Part shown: one piece after another, positions 36,600-45,307 of the stretch
How the letters are laid out: each line of letters opens with the position of its first letter
How positions within the stretch are numbered: the first letter of the stretch is position 1
NCBI GenBank assembly: GCA_017640665.1
Contig: JAEPQE010000001.1
Location: forward strand, 1,133,262-1,197,261
DNA: 64,000 nucleotides
Source: Balneolaceae bacterium
Lineage (GTDB): Bacteria > Bacteroidota > Rhodothermia > Balneolales > Balneolaceae
Reading direction: 5' to 3'
Program-made: the position numbers and the translations under genes
Notes under the pieces: model-generated
The model's database searches: none
Seen by the model: only the letters and a program-made list of their open reading frames with translations
Told to the model about the DNA's origin: nothing

Positions 36600-38285
36600 A
36601 TGCCAGCACATAATGCCATAAATAATAAAATTGTATTCAAAGGAAATGCAAAAGAAGCAGAAGATAAGCATAGACCTATACTATCTTTAGAAATAAGGAA
36701 AAAATTTGGTAAGGGTCCTTTTTCTAAGCAAGAGACAGTTCGTGACATAATTCTGTTTTGTCTCAATTACTATGTAACAGAATTCAAGGATGTTTGTCAC
36801 AAGGAAACTTCACTTACTTTTTACCAAAACATCTTATGGTTTCATGAGCAAGCAACAGAAATAGCTGTGCTTCATAAAGAGGATGATTTATCAGAGCCAA
36901 TAGATCATGAATATATTTCAATCTATAGAAGAGTATTGAAATTTATTTTAGAAACAGGCTGTGATGTTAAAATGGTTTCTGGAGAAGCTACGGATCAAAA
37001 ATTTATTTCAAGAATTGAACCAGTTCTGAATAACCTTTTATATCTAGGCGAAATGATATTGAGCCTTGCTGACTTCTACGCCGAGCAGTCAATGATAGAA
37101 GAAGTAGTATTGATTTCTTTCGATGAAAAAGGGCAGTTTAAATTTAGTAGAAATCATCATTATAACTTTATTTTTGAGCATATAATCAAGGAACTTGGTA
37201 CACATTTATTCAAAACAGTTGTAGATGAATCTGATCTCGCTGGAATTGAAGATTTGAAAAATTCATTCCAAGAATGTTTTGGGATTAAGTATGAAGCGGT
37301 TAGTCATATGGTAGCGGCTATTGACAAACAATTAAAGGAGAAAGGAGATTCGAATGGAGTTAATTGGGAAACATACACTTACAATATGAAAGAACAATTT
37401 TCAATTCCATATGAGATAACAGAACAACTGTTTGGCGGCTTAAGGCTTGATAAAAATATTAAAATGGATTTATTGGATTTAGCATGCAAGCCATATAGAA
37501 TTGATCGATACTTATACAAACCGTTACTTATTTGGAATATTGATGGCAAAGACTTTTCATTTCTGGGAGTAAACGCTTGGACTGAATCACTTCTCCAATA
37601 CGCTACAAATGCAATTCCTTGGGGAAAAGCACCAAAGGAGTGGTTAAGCAACCAATGCTTTAAAAAATATGTTCATAAGAAAGAAGATGAACATGGTAAA
37701 TGGTTGGAAAATGCTTTTGAAAAAATTGTTCTAGAGCTAAATCTTAAATATGATAGAAATGTAAAAACATTGAATCATAATAAAGGTAGTGAAAGAATCG
37801 ATATTAAAGGATTGGGAGAAGTAGATTTTATTGTAGTATCTAATCATACAAAACGAATTTATATAATTGATTGTAAGCATTTGATGAGCAGATACGATAT
37901 AGCAAATCAAAGGAATGACTATAATGCGTTTGTACTAAATAAAAAATCTTACAATAAAACCATGAGGAATAAGCTCGATTGGTTTACTAGCAATAAAGCA
38001 ATACTTATACAACATCTTTCAGGATTAGGGGGAGTAAAAGAAATTGAAAATTATTCTATTGAAGGAGTTTTTGTAATAAATACTCCAACGCTTTACATGT
38101 ATAATTCGGAATTTAGAATTTATACGATTAGCCAAATAAAAGATGTTTTATTAAATAAATATGTGGATCCAAAGTTTTTAATTTTAGATGAAGAAAATAA
38201 TAGCACATATTCTGTTGGCTACCCATATTTCAAAAAGCCTAAGCAAATTAATTTTGATAGACTTTCAGAACAGAACGATCATTAA
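36600..38285 (+). CDS. Hypothetical protein with PD-(D/E)XK nuclease-like C-terminus
   Basis: A 561-residue, AT-rich gene. The N-terminal 380 residues are mostly helical and unrecognised. The C-terminal part has GLGEVDFIVVSN (Glu407, Asp409) followed by IYIIDCKH (Asp424, Lys426), the order and spacing of a PD-(D/E)XK nuclease core. No helicase, methyltransferase or specificity subunit is adjacent. It lies between two housekeeping genes, with its 3' end overlapping the malic enzyme gene by 4 bases. A defence role is possible but unproven. Confidence 0.6.
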   Translation: MPAHNAINNKIVFKGNAKEAEDKHRPILSLEIRKKFGKGPFSKQETVRDIILFCLNYYVTEFKDVCHKETSLTFYQNILWFHEQATEIAVLHKEDDLSEPIDHEYISIYRRVLKFILETGCDVKMVSGEATDQKFISRIEPVLNNLLYLGEMILSLADFYAEQSMIEEVVLISFDEKGQFKFSRNHHYNFIFEHIIKELGTHLFKTVVDESDLAGIEDLKNSFQECFGIKYEAVSHMVAAIDKQLKEKGDSNGVNWETYTYNMKEQFSIPYEITEQLFGGLRLDKNIKMDLLDLACKPYRIDRYLYKPLLIWNIDGKDFSFLGVNAWTESLLQYATNAIPWGKAPKEWLSNQCFKKYVHKKEDEHGKWLENAFEKIVLELNLKYDRNVKTLNHNKGSERIDIKGLGEVDFIVVSNHTKRIYIIDCKHLMSRYDIANQRNDYNAFVLNKKSYNKTMRNKLDWFTSNKAILIQHLSGLGGVKEIENYSIEGVFVINTPTLYMYNSEFRIYTISQIKDVLLNKYVDPKFLILDEENNSTYSVGYPYFKKPKQINFDRLSEQNDH

Positions 38286-39430
38286 AACTCTCTAACGGCC
38301 TCCGCTACTTTTTCGGGAACATGCACATCAAACGGGCTTGGGATAATTTGGTCAACGGAAAGCTCATCCACGCAATCAGCGATAGCTTCCGCGACTTTAA
38401 TAAACATGTTCGTAGTCAGGTTACTAACTCTCGCATCCAACGCGCCTCTGAAAAGTCCCGGAAATGCCAATACATTATTGATCTGATTAGGAAAGTCCGA
38501 TCTACCGGTGGCAATGATGTAAGCACCTGCTTCTTTAGCTTCATCCGGCATTATTTCGGGGATGGGGTTAGCCATTGCAAAGATAATAGGATCTTTTGCC
38601 ATTGTTTTAACCATAGCCTGGGTTAACACTCCGGGCGCAGAAACACCAATGAAAACATCGGCATCTTCAACAGCAGTTGCCAAATCACCGGTTCTTTGCT
38701 TAGAGTTGGTTATTGCTGCCATTTTCTCTTTAACAGGATTCAAATCAGTTCGCCCTTTGTGAATAATTCCAGTGCTGTCACACATTAATACCTCTTCGAC
38801 TCCGGCTGAGAACAATAGTTTAGCAATAGCGACACCAGCTGCACCGGCTCCATTTATCACCACGGATAAATCTTTGAGTTCGCGACTCGTTAACCGGCAA
38901 GCATTAATCATTCCCGCAAGAGTAACAATAGCTGTTCCATGTTGATCGTCGTGAAAAACAGGAATCCGAAGCTCCGTTTTCAATCGCTCTTCTATTTCAA
39001 AACACCGGGGAGCAGAAATATCTTCCAGATTGATTCCACCAAAAGTTGGGGCAATAGCTTTCACTGCGGTGACAATCTCCTCCGTATTTTGTGTACTTAA
39101 CACAATGGGTACAGCATCTACATCAGCAAACTTCTTGAAAAGTACCGCCTTTCCTTCCATTACAGGCATGGCTGCTTCCGGCCCGATATTCCCCAAGCCA
39201 AGTACAGCGGAACCATCACTTACAACCGCCACTAGGTTTCCCTTTGCAGTATACTCGTAGGCTTTTTCTTCATCCTTTGCGATTTCTCTACAGGGTTCAG
39301 CTACACCGGGAGTATACGCTATACTTAAGTCATCTTTAGTTTCCAGCGGTAGTTTTGACTCGACAGAAATTTTGCCACGAACTTTTCTGTGAGCTTCAAT
39401 AGATAAGGCGGCGTAATCTTTTTTTGTCAT
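38282..39430 (-). CDS. maeB: NAD(P)-dependent malic enzyme
   Basis: Decarboxylates malate to pyruvate with NAD(P)H production. The 382 residues have the short bacterial form: IAYTPGVAEPCREIAKD, VAVVSDGSAVLGLGNIGP, LEDISAPRCFEIEERL, the HDDQHGTAIV metal-binding motif and VVINGAGAAGVAIAKL (Rossmann). There is no phosphotransacetylase-like C-terminal extension. Cofactor preference cannot be judged. Confidence 0.94.
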   Translation of the reverse strand: MTKKDYAALSIEAHRKVRGKISVESKLPLETKDDLSIAYTPGVAEPCREIAKDEEKAYEYTAKGNLVAVVSDGSAVLGLGNIGPEAAMPVMEGKAVLFKKFADVDAVPIVLSTQNTEEIVTAVKAIAPTFGGINLEDISAPRCFEIEERLKTELRIPVFHDDQHGTAIVTLAGMINACRLTSRELKDLSVVINGAGAAGVAIAKLLFSAGVEEVLMCDSTGIIHKGRTDLNPVKEKMAAITNSKQRTGDLATAVEDADVFIGVSAPGVLTQAMVKTMAKDPIIFAMANPIPEIMPDEAKEAGAYIIATGRSDFPNQINNVLAFPGLFRGALDARVSNLTTNMFIKVAEAIADCVDELSVDQIIPSPFDVHVPEKVAEAVREF

Positions 39431-39604
39431 ATAGTATTCTATTATAGTTAGCTTTCGAAAGTAATCAGGGTATTATAACATTTGAGCTACATAAGGTAAC
39501 GAACGTATACAATACACATCAAAATAGTACCGCTTTATAGCTTTTTTTTGAGAAGAAGTAAAATTGGATGTAAAGTTAATTACCCAATTTAACAAACACT
39601 GCTT

Positions 39605-40315
39605 ATGAAAAAGACACTTATTTTAGTTTCGATTTTAGTTTTACTCGCGGAAGTGAGCGTATCCCAGAACAACAGTTTTTATTCTTCAATGGATGATGCT
39701 CTTAGCCTTCATACAAGTAGCGACAATAATTGGCCTAATGATAGCTTTAAATCTGTTGAAGCATTTGTAAAAATTGCTCAAGATAATCCCGATAGATGGG
39801 AGCCATATTTTTGGGCATCATATGTATATACTCAAATAGCAAGGGGGATTTCTCCAACAGATTTAGAGACAAGAAATTTAACCAAAGAAAAAATACTGGA
39901 TCTATCACAAGAATATTTAAGCAAAGCGAAAGGAGACATGATTACTACAGAAGAATTAGCTTCAGATTATCACGTGCTTCAATCTTTGATTTATACATTT
40001 AGGGCAAGCTTTTCACAGTCAGATACAGAAAGATATAAATATATTGAGTTACAAAAGGAGTCATTATATGAATCAATCAAGAGTGATAACGAAAACCCGG
40101 TAAGTTGGGTATTGATAGGTACGGAACTGTACTCAAGAGGTATTCAAGAAGGTAATTACGGAATGATTGCTGCAGCGAAGGTTATGCTAAAAGAAGCTGG
40201 AGAAATATTTGAGATGAATAAAAAAGATTCTATAACACAAAATAACTACTGGAATGCAGCCTGGTATAAGTTTTGGCTGGGTAGAGCAGAAAGGTTCTTG
40301 AATGCGGCAGATTAA
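39605..40315 (+). CDS. Exported TPR-like protein of the first kinase module
   Basis: A 236-residue exported protein: signal peptide ending near VSVSQ (residue 21), then mostly helices with TPR character, for example WEPYFWASYVYTQIARGI and VSWVLIGTELYSRGIQEG. It precedes a kinase and LytTR regulator gene in the same direction (40-base gap), so it may act as a periplasmic sensor or effector. No enzymatic motif is seen. Confidence 0.65.
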   Translation: MKKTLILVSILVLLAEVSVSQNNSFYSSMDDALSLHTSSDNNWPNDSFKSVEAFVKIAQDNPDRWEPYFWASYVYTQIARGISPTDLETRNLTKEKILDLSQEYLSKAKGDMITTEELASDYHVLQSLIYTFRASFSQSDTERYKYIELQKESLYESIKSDNENPVSWVLIGTELYSRGIQEGNYGMIAAAKVMLKEAGEIFEMNKKDSITQNNYWNAAWYKFWLGRAERFLNAAD

Positions 40316-40355
40316 TTATAGATACTGAATCTTTCTCAACATTTACAAAAAGTTA

Positions 40356-41432
40356 TTGCAGAAACGGAGAGTCATATTTTTCCTTAGTATGATTTGGATA
40401 CTATTAGGGATTATCGAAATTGTTAGAAATTACATCCCAATAGTTTCAAGTGGCAGGGAATTTATCTGGTTAAGAGCGTTCTCTTTTGCAGGTTCATTTA
40501 CTTTTTCATGGATTATATTAACTCCAGTTATTTATTACATTTTTGAACAGAGTGCAAGATTCTCATTTTTGTTGAGAGGTTTGTCGCAGGTTTTTTTGAG
40601 TGTTTTTTTTGGTGCTATACATTTACTGTCAAATAATTGGCTTTTCTCTTTTCTTTATCATCCAGGCTCGTCAACAAGCGAAGTTTTTTATTCTGTAATG
40701 ATGAGATTTTCAACAAATGTCATCAATAGTATTCTCGTTTATTGGGTTGCAGTAATCACTCTACTTATGTTCGAGTATTATGAGAGGTACAGGAAAGAAA
40801 GTATTAAAGCTTTTTCTTTAGAAGCCGAGCTAACTAAGGCTCAACTTGGTATGCTAAAGATGCAACTACAGCCTCATTTTTTATTTAATGCTTTAAATAC
40901 TATTTCGATGATGGTAAGGAGAAAATCTAATCTTCAAGCAGTGGAAATGATAAGCGGATTAAGCGAGATGTTGAGGCACGCTCTTTTAAGTGAACAGAAA
41001 GATTTTGTTAAACTCGAAGAAGAGATCGATATGCTTAAAAAATATCTCAGTATTGAAGCGGTAAGATTCCAGGATCGTTTAAAAATCGAATTTGACATCG
41101 ATGAGTTAAGTAGAAAAGAAGAAGTCCCAAATTTGATTTTACAACCGTTTATTGAAAATGCATTTAAACATGGTATATCTAATAAAATGGAAGAAGCTGT
41201 GCTTAGAATATCATGCTCTAATACAAACACATACCTGGTTATTGAGGTTTTTAACAACGGCGCTCCCATTCCCGATAACTTTGATTTAGAAAAGGCAAAT
41301 GGAATTGGAATCAAAAACAGCAAGAATCGTTTAGAAAAGATTTACGGAAGTGATTTTCAGTTATCAATTGAGAATGCGGAAGATATTAAAGGGGTGAAAA
41401 TGACCTTAAAGATCCCAAAAGGTAGGAAGTGA
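40356..41432 (+). CDS. LytS/YehU-type sensor histidine kinase
   Basis: A 358-residue membrane histidine kinase. Several hydrophobic segments fill residues 6-145, followed by a coiled-coil and the His_kinase domain with the phosphoacceptor His174 in MQLQPHFLFNALNT, and an ATPase part with FIENAFKHGI and GIGIKNSKNRL. The start is TTG at 40356 (an inner ATG at 40389 would cut the first basic residues). Its end overlaps the regulator by 4 bases, so they form a two-component pair. The signal is unknown. Confidence 0.9.
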   Translation: MQKRRVIFFLSMIWILLGIIEIVRNYIPIVSSGREFIWLRAFSFAGSFTFSWIILTPVIYYIFEQSARFSFLLRGLSQVFLSVFFGAIHLLSNNWLFSFLYHPGSSTSEVFYSVMMRFSTNVINSILVYWVAVITLLMFEYYERYRKESIKAFSLEAELTKAQLGMLKMQLQPHFLFNALNTISMMVRRKSNLQAVEMISGLSEMLRHALLSEQKDFVKLEEEIDMLKKYLSIEAVRFQDRLKIEFDIDELSRKEEVPNLILQPFIENAFKHGISNKMEEAVLRISCSNTNTYLVIEVFNNGAPIPDNFDLEKANGIGIKNSKNRLEKIYGSDFQLSIENAEDIKGVKMTLKIPKGRK

Positions 41433-42241
41433 AATATACAGCATTAATAATTGATGACGAAAAGGAGGCGAGAGATGGAGTAAAAAAACTCCTTGAAGAA
41501 ATTAACGATATAGAAGTTACTGGAACGGCTAAGAATGGTCTAGAGGCTATAAAATTAATCGACAGAAAAAACCCAGATATAATATTTCTGGATATTCAAA
41601 TGCCTGAAGTAAATGGATTTGAAGTTTTAAGTAGTATTAACAGCCGAAATAAACCTCTTAATGTCATTTTTGTTACAGCGTATGATGAATATGCGTTAAA
41701 AGCTTTTGAAGTTCACGCCATAGATTACTTACTAAAACCCTTTTCAGATAGTCGTTTTTTAAAAGCGGTTGAAAAAGTAAAGAACCAGCTAGCTTTAAAT
41801 GAGAGCTTAGACCAAGTCATGCGAGTACATCTTTTATTGAAAGATTTTGAAGAAAAAGAAGCGAAGAAGTTTAATTCGGGAACTATAGTAAACGAGTCTG
41901 GAAGATTCAAAGAAAAGCTGGCGATCAAAACTTCAGGTAAAATTGTATTTATTAATCTTATAGAGATTTTGTGGATTGCCGCTGATAGCTACTATGTAAT
42001 GATTCATAGCAAAGAGAAAAAGTATTTGGTTAGGAGTTCGCTCAAAGAAATGGCGGATAAGCTTCCAGAAGAATATTTTTTGAGAATCCATAAATCAACA
42101 ATTATTAACTTAAAATTTATTGAAGAGGTGGAAGCATACTCTCATGGTGAGTATGTGGTAAAACTAAAAAGAGTAAAAGAAAGGCTTAAAGTTAGTAGAA
42201 GTTATAGCAAAGCATTTTCGAGATGGTTAAAAAAGCAATAA
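41429..42241 (+). CDS. LytTR-family response regulator
   Basis: A 270-residue regulator starting at GTG 41429, overlapping the kinase gene by 4 bases. The receiver domain has the acidic pocket IIDDE and phosphoacceptor Asp55 in IIFLDIQMPE; the C-terminal LytTR DNA-binding domain contains ILWIAADSYYVMIHSKEKK and EYFLRIHKSTIINLKFI. It would respond to the paired kinase and control targets not visible here. The strong terminator at 42240-42265 follows directly. Confidence 0.92.
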   Translation: MKYTALIIDDEKEARDGVKKLLEEINDIEVTGTAKNGLEAIKLIDRKNPDIIFLDIQMPEVNGFEVLSSINSRNKPLNVIFVTAYDEYALKAFEVHAIDYLLKPFSDSRFLKAVEKVKNQLALNESLDQVMRVHLLLKDFEEKEAKKFNSGTIVNESGRFKEKLAIKTSGKIVFINLIEILWIAADSYYVMIHSKEKKYLVRSSLKEMADKLPEEYFLRIHKSTIINLKFIEEVEAYSHGEYVVKLKRVKERLKVSRSYSKAFSRWLKKQ

Positions 42242-42265
42242 AGCCGAAGTTTTTGCTTCGGCTTT
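42240..42265. terminator. Bidirectional hairpin terminator
   Basis: A perfect 10-bp stem, AAAGCCGAAG and CTTCGGCTTT, closes a TTTTTG loop. Both sides end in A/T-rich bases, and it sits between converging genes (the regulator and the M1 peptidase), so it can stop transcription from both directions. Confidence 0.8.
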
Positions 42266-42281
42266 ATAATTAACTTGGAGT

Positions 42282-44150
42282 TTATTCTTCTTCGGGTTCG
42301 AATGCATTATCCACTGGATTGACGTCTGCCAAACGTTCGCTCGGATCAATCTTAATGCTTTTAATGTTGAATTTGGAAGTGGGGATGTCGAATGTAAAGG
42401 TAGGCTCTACCCAAGGCCAGTCTTTGAGAGTATGTCTTTTCATGGCGTTCTCAGCAGGCTTTTCTCCCCGCATCACCCGTAAAGGAATGTAGTATAGCTC
42501 CGAAGTCCCGTCATCATACTCAACAACCACATCCAGAGGCATTGGCATTAATCCATTTCTGGTTATTTCAACCGTAGTATTCGTTTCATCTCCTGAAACG
42601 CCACTAATACCGTAATCAACTGTTTTTGTGGTTTGAACGAAGTACTCATAATACCAATCCAGAATCATGCCAGACTCTTTCTCCATCACACGTATAAAAT
42701 CGAGATCGGTAGGGTGTTTAAGCTTCCAGGTTTCGTGATAAGTCAGCATTCCTTTTCTGAAAGCTTCTTCCCCGATGATATATCGCAACTGATTCAGAAA
42801 TACAGAACCTTTGGAATAAGAAGCTCTGCCATACGCACTGTTTGTGTTGTAATGATCGGAGTGAGTAGTCATAGGTTCCTCAAGTCCTGAACGTACAATT
42901 CCAAAATATCCACGATATGAACCAGCATGGGGATTCCCTTCCCGGTCAAATAAATGAGCCATAGTTTCAGAAGATGCAAAACTGGTAAATCCTTCATCCA
43001 TCCATGGATATAATGCTTCGTTGGTTGCCAACACATTTTGATACCAGCTATGATACATCTCGTGGACAGTAACCCCCGTTAAACTACCAAGTGATCTTCC
43101 GCCTGTTATCAAAGTTCCCATCGGATATTCCATACCTCCGTCACCACCCTGGATGGTTGAGAACTGAGGATACGGATATACGCCGAAGTGTTTATTGGCA
43201 TATTCAAATGCTTTGACTGTCAACTCCGGAAGTTGCTCCCAGTTTTCTTTGTACTGTGCATTTTCTTCTTCTGACGCTTCTATGTCAACAATTGGTTGCT
43301 GGTAGAAAAAGTGAAGTTTTGGTCCGTTTGGAACTTGAGCAGTTGTATGTACAAAGTCAGGGTCTGCGCCCCAAAAGAAATCAATTACATTCTCAGCGAT
43401 AAAGTGGTAGGTAATTTTATCGCGATTATGACTTACCTCAACTCCTTCATCTTCATAACCATGTCCAATTTCATTTGGGTTCTGAAGGATTCCTGTTCCT
43501 CCAACCACATAATCGTTATCGATCATAATTTTTACATCAAAGTCGCCAAAGATGCCATGGAATTCTCTTCCAATATAGGGATTAGGATGCCACCCTCTTT
43601 CGTCATATTGAGCAAGTTTGGGATACCATTGGCTCATAGAAAACTCAACACCTTCAGCATTCGCCCAACCTGATCGTCTAATTTGCTTAGGGACCTGGCT
43701 TTCGAATTCCATCTCAAATGTGGTAGAAGCGCCGGAGGCAATGGTGGTATTCAATTCTACGACCAAAATAGTTCCGTCTACTTTGTATTCAACAGCTTTA
43801 CCATCCTGAGTAAGTGAAAGAATGTTGTGATAACCAATTTCATCAACCGAAAGTTTAGAGATTCGATCTCCTACACGGCTATCCGGATCTGCAATGGTTC
43901 TGGAGCGAACATCCATCATGCTTCCCGGCTGGAATGCATTAAAATATAGGTGGTAATACACTCGATCTAGTACATCCGGAGAGTTGTTCGTGTATTCCAG
44001 AACCTGAGATCCTTTGAACTGATGCTTCTCAGTGTCCACATCAATTATCATGGTATAATCCACTTCCTGCTGCCAGTATCCACTGGTTTGGGCATTAGAA
44101 TAAAGAAAGCAAAAAACAGTAAATAGTAATATGGCGAATAGTTTATTCAT
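42282..44150 (-). CDS. M1 family metallopeptidase (aminopeptidase-like)
   Basis: A 622-residue zinc peptidase, exported by an N-terminal signal peptide (ending near SNAQT). The zinc ligands are visible as HEMYHSWY and the downstream Glu in WMDEGFTSFASSE, and GGDGGMEYP replaces the usual GAMEN exopeptidase motif. The C-terminal tail is acidic. Such periplasmic M1 proteins trim peptides. It is transcribed alone, with a terminator-like hairpin beyond its end. Confidence 0.9.
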   Translation of the reverse strand: MNKLFAILLFTVFCFLYSNAQTSGYWQQEVDYTMIIDVDTEKHQFKGSQVLEYTNNSPDVLDRVYYHLYFNAFQPGSMMDVRSRTIADPDSRVGDRISKLSVDEIGYHNILSLTQDGKAVEYKVDGTILVVELNTTIASGASTTFEMEFESQVPKQIRRSGWANAEGVEFSMSQWYPKLAQYDERGWHPNPYIGREFHGIFGDFDVKIMIDNDYVVGGTGILQNPNEIGHGYEDEGVEVSHNRDKITYHFIAENVIDFFWGADPDFVHTTAQVPNGPKLHFFYQQPIVDIEASEEENAQYKENWEQLPELTVKAFEYANKHFGVYPYPQFSTIQGGDGGMEYPMGTLITGGRSLGSLTGVTVHEMYHSWYQNVLATNEALYPWMDEGFTSFASSETMAHLFDREGNPHAGSYRGYFGIVRSGLEEPMTTHSDHYNTNSAYGRASYSKGSVFLNQLRYIIGEEAFRKGMLTYHETWKLKHPTDLDFIRVMEKESGMILDWYYEYFVQTTKTVDYGISGVSGDETNTTVEITRNGLMPMPLDVVVEYDDGTSELYYIPLRVMRGEKPAENAMKRHTLKDWPWVEPTFTFDIPTSKFNIKSIKIDPSERLADVNPVDNAFEPEEE

Positions 44151-44267
44151 ATCAGTAGAGTTTATTTAATTCGAATAAAGGACGTCACAAAATCACAAAA
44201 ACACCAATACTTTTACTTTTTTTGTGATTTGGAGTCTTAGTGGTTAAAAATCTTACCGAACAATTAT

Positions 44268-44870
44268 TTAAAAAGCACTTCTGCTGGTAAAGGCGCGGCT
44301 CAAGGTTGCTTCATCTATAAATTCTAGCTCAGTTCCCATTGGTATTCCATAAGCGATGCGGGTCACCTTAACCTCGTAAGGCAATAACAACTTGTTGATG
44401 TAATAGGAAGTTGCTTCACCTTCAGCATCGGGGTTTAACGCCAGAATTACTTCCGTGATCTGTTCATCTCCGCCAACCCGCGTCAATAAATCTTTAATGC
44501 GAAGTTGATCCGGGCCAATATTATCCATAGGTGAAATCACTCCCCCAAGCACATGATAACGACCTCGAAATTCATTGGTTTTCTCAATGATGTACACATC
44601 GTTGAACTCTTCAACCACGCACACCTGACCATTTTCTCGTTTCTGGTTTTCACAAATCTTGCAAGGATCTGAATCACTTACATTTCCGCAGACCGAGCAA
44701 CGAGTCACTTTGTTCTTTAAGTCAACAATGGCGTTGGCAAGCTTGAGTGCGTACTCATCATTTTGCTTCAGGAGATGGATCGCAATTCGCTGAGCGGATT
44801 TTCTTCCTGTACCCGGTAGCTTGGAAAGCTGTTCAATCGCCCGCTCTAAATATTCTGAGGTTATCTGCAT
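44268..44870 (-). CDS. recR: Recombination protein RecR
   Basis: Zinc-binding RecFOR partner that helps load RecA at gaps. The 200 residues show the HhH part (EQLSKLPGTGRKSAQRIAIHLL), the four-cysteine finger CSVCGNVSDSDPCKIC, and the Toprim segment ALNPDAEGEATSYYI. It closes the dnaX-ybaB-recR order that is common in bacteria, after a repeat-bearing gap of about 75 bases. Confidence 0.96.
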   Translation of the reverse strand: MQITSEYLERAIEQLSKLPGTGRKSAQRIAIHLLKQNDEYALKLANAIVDLKNKVTRCSVCGNVSDSDPCKICENQKRENGQVCVVEEFNDVYIIEKTNEFRGRYHVLGGVISPMDNIGPDQLRIKDLLTRVGGDEQITEVILALNPDAEGEATSYYINKLLLPYEVKVTRIAYGIPMGTELEFIDEATLSRAFTSRSAF

Positions 44871-44884
44871 GAAGAGAATTAAAG

Positions 44885-44928
44885 ATTAAAGATTCAAAAT
44901 TAGCAGTTGCCAATTTTAAATCTTTAAT
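44885..44928. repeat. Long hairpin between ybaB and recR
   Basis: Two 17-base arms (44885-44901 and 44912-44928) form an inverted repeat with one mismatch and a 10-base loop. The arms are AT-rich (ATTAAAGATT-type). The arm sequence resembles that of the inverted repeat around the four-helix gene at 23476-23891, so this may be an empty or related site. Confidence 0.5.
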
Positions 44929-44945
44929 TTTTCATTTTGAATTTC

Positions 44946-45293
44946 TTATAGTCCAAATTTAGAGAGATCCATTCCGGGAATTCCACCGCCGGGCATCATG
45001 CCTTTGTACGCTTCCTGCATCTTTGCTTTAGCCTCTTCATCGGCCTTCTCGAGCGCCTTGTTAACTCCGGCAACAACGAGGTCTTCAAGGATTTCTTTGT
45101 CTTCAGGATCAATAACATCTTTATCAAGTTTTATGGATAATACCTGACGAAGTCCATTCGCCTTTACCTTAACCATTCCACCACCGGCTTCAGCTTCAAC
45201 CTCAACTTTTCCTAGGTTAGCCTGTGTTTCCTGCACTTTAGATTGCATTTCCTGAATTTTGCCGAACATGTCGGCCATGTTAAAATCTGCCAT
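44946..45293 (-). CDS. ybaB: YbaB/EbfC family nucleoid-associated protein
   Basis: A 115-residue DNA-binding protein with the family core MVKVKANGLRQVLSIKLDKD and LEDLVVAGVNKALEKADEEA, plus a Gly/Met-rich tail. It lies between dnaX and recR, a conserved position. It starts 14 bases after dnaX, so it is in the same transcript. Confidence 0.94.
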   Translation of the reverse strand: MADFNMADMFGKIQEMQSKVQETQANLGKVEVEAEAGGGMVKVKANGLRQVLSIKLDKDVIDPEDKEILEDLVVAGVNKALEKADEEAKAKMQEAYKGMMPGGGIPGMDLSKFGL

Positions 45294-45307
45294 AATATTA
45301 TGTCCTT

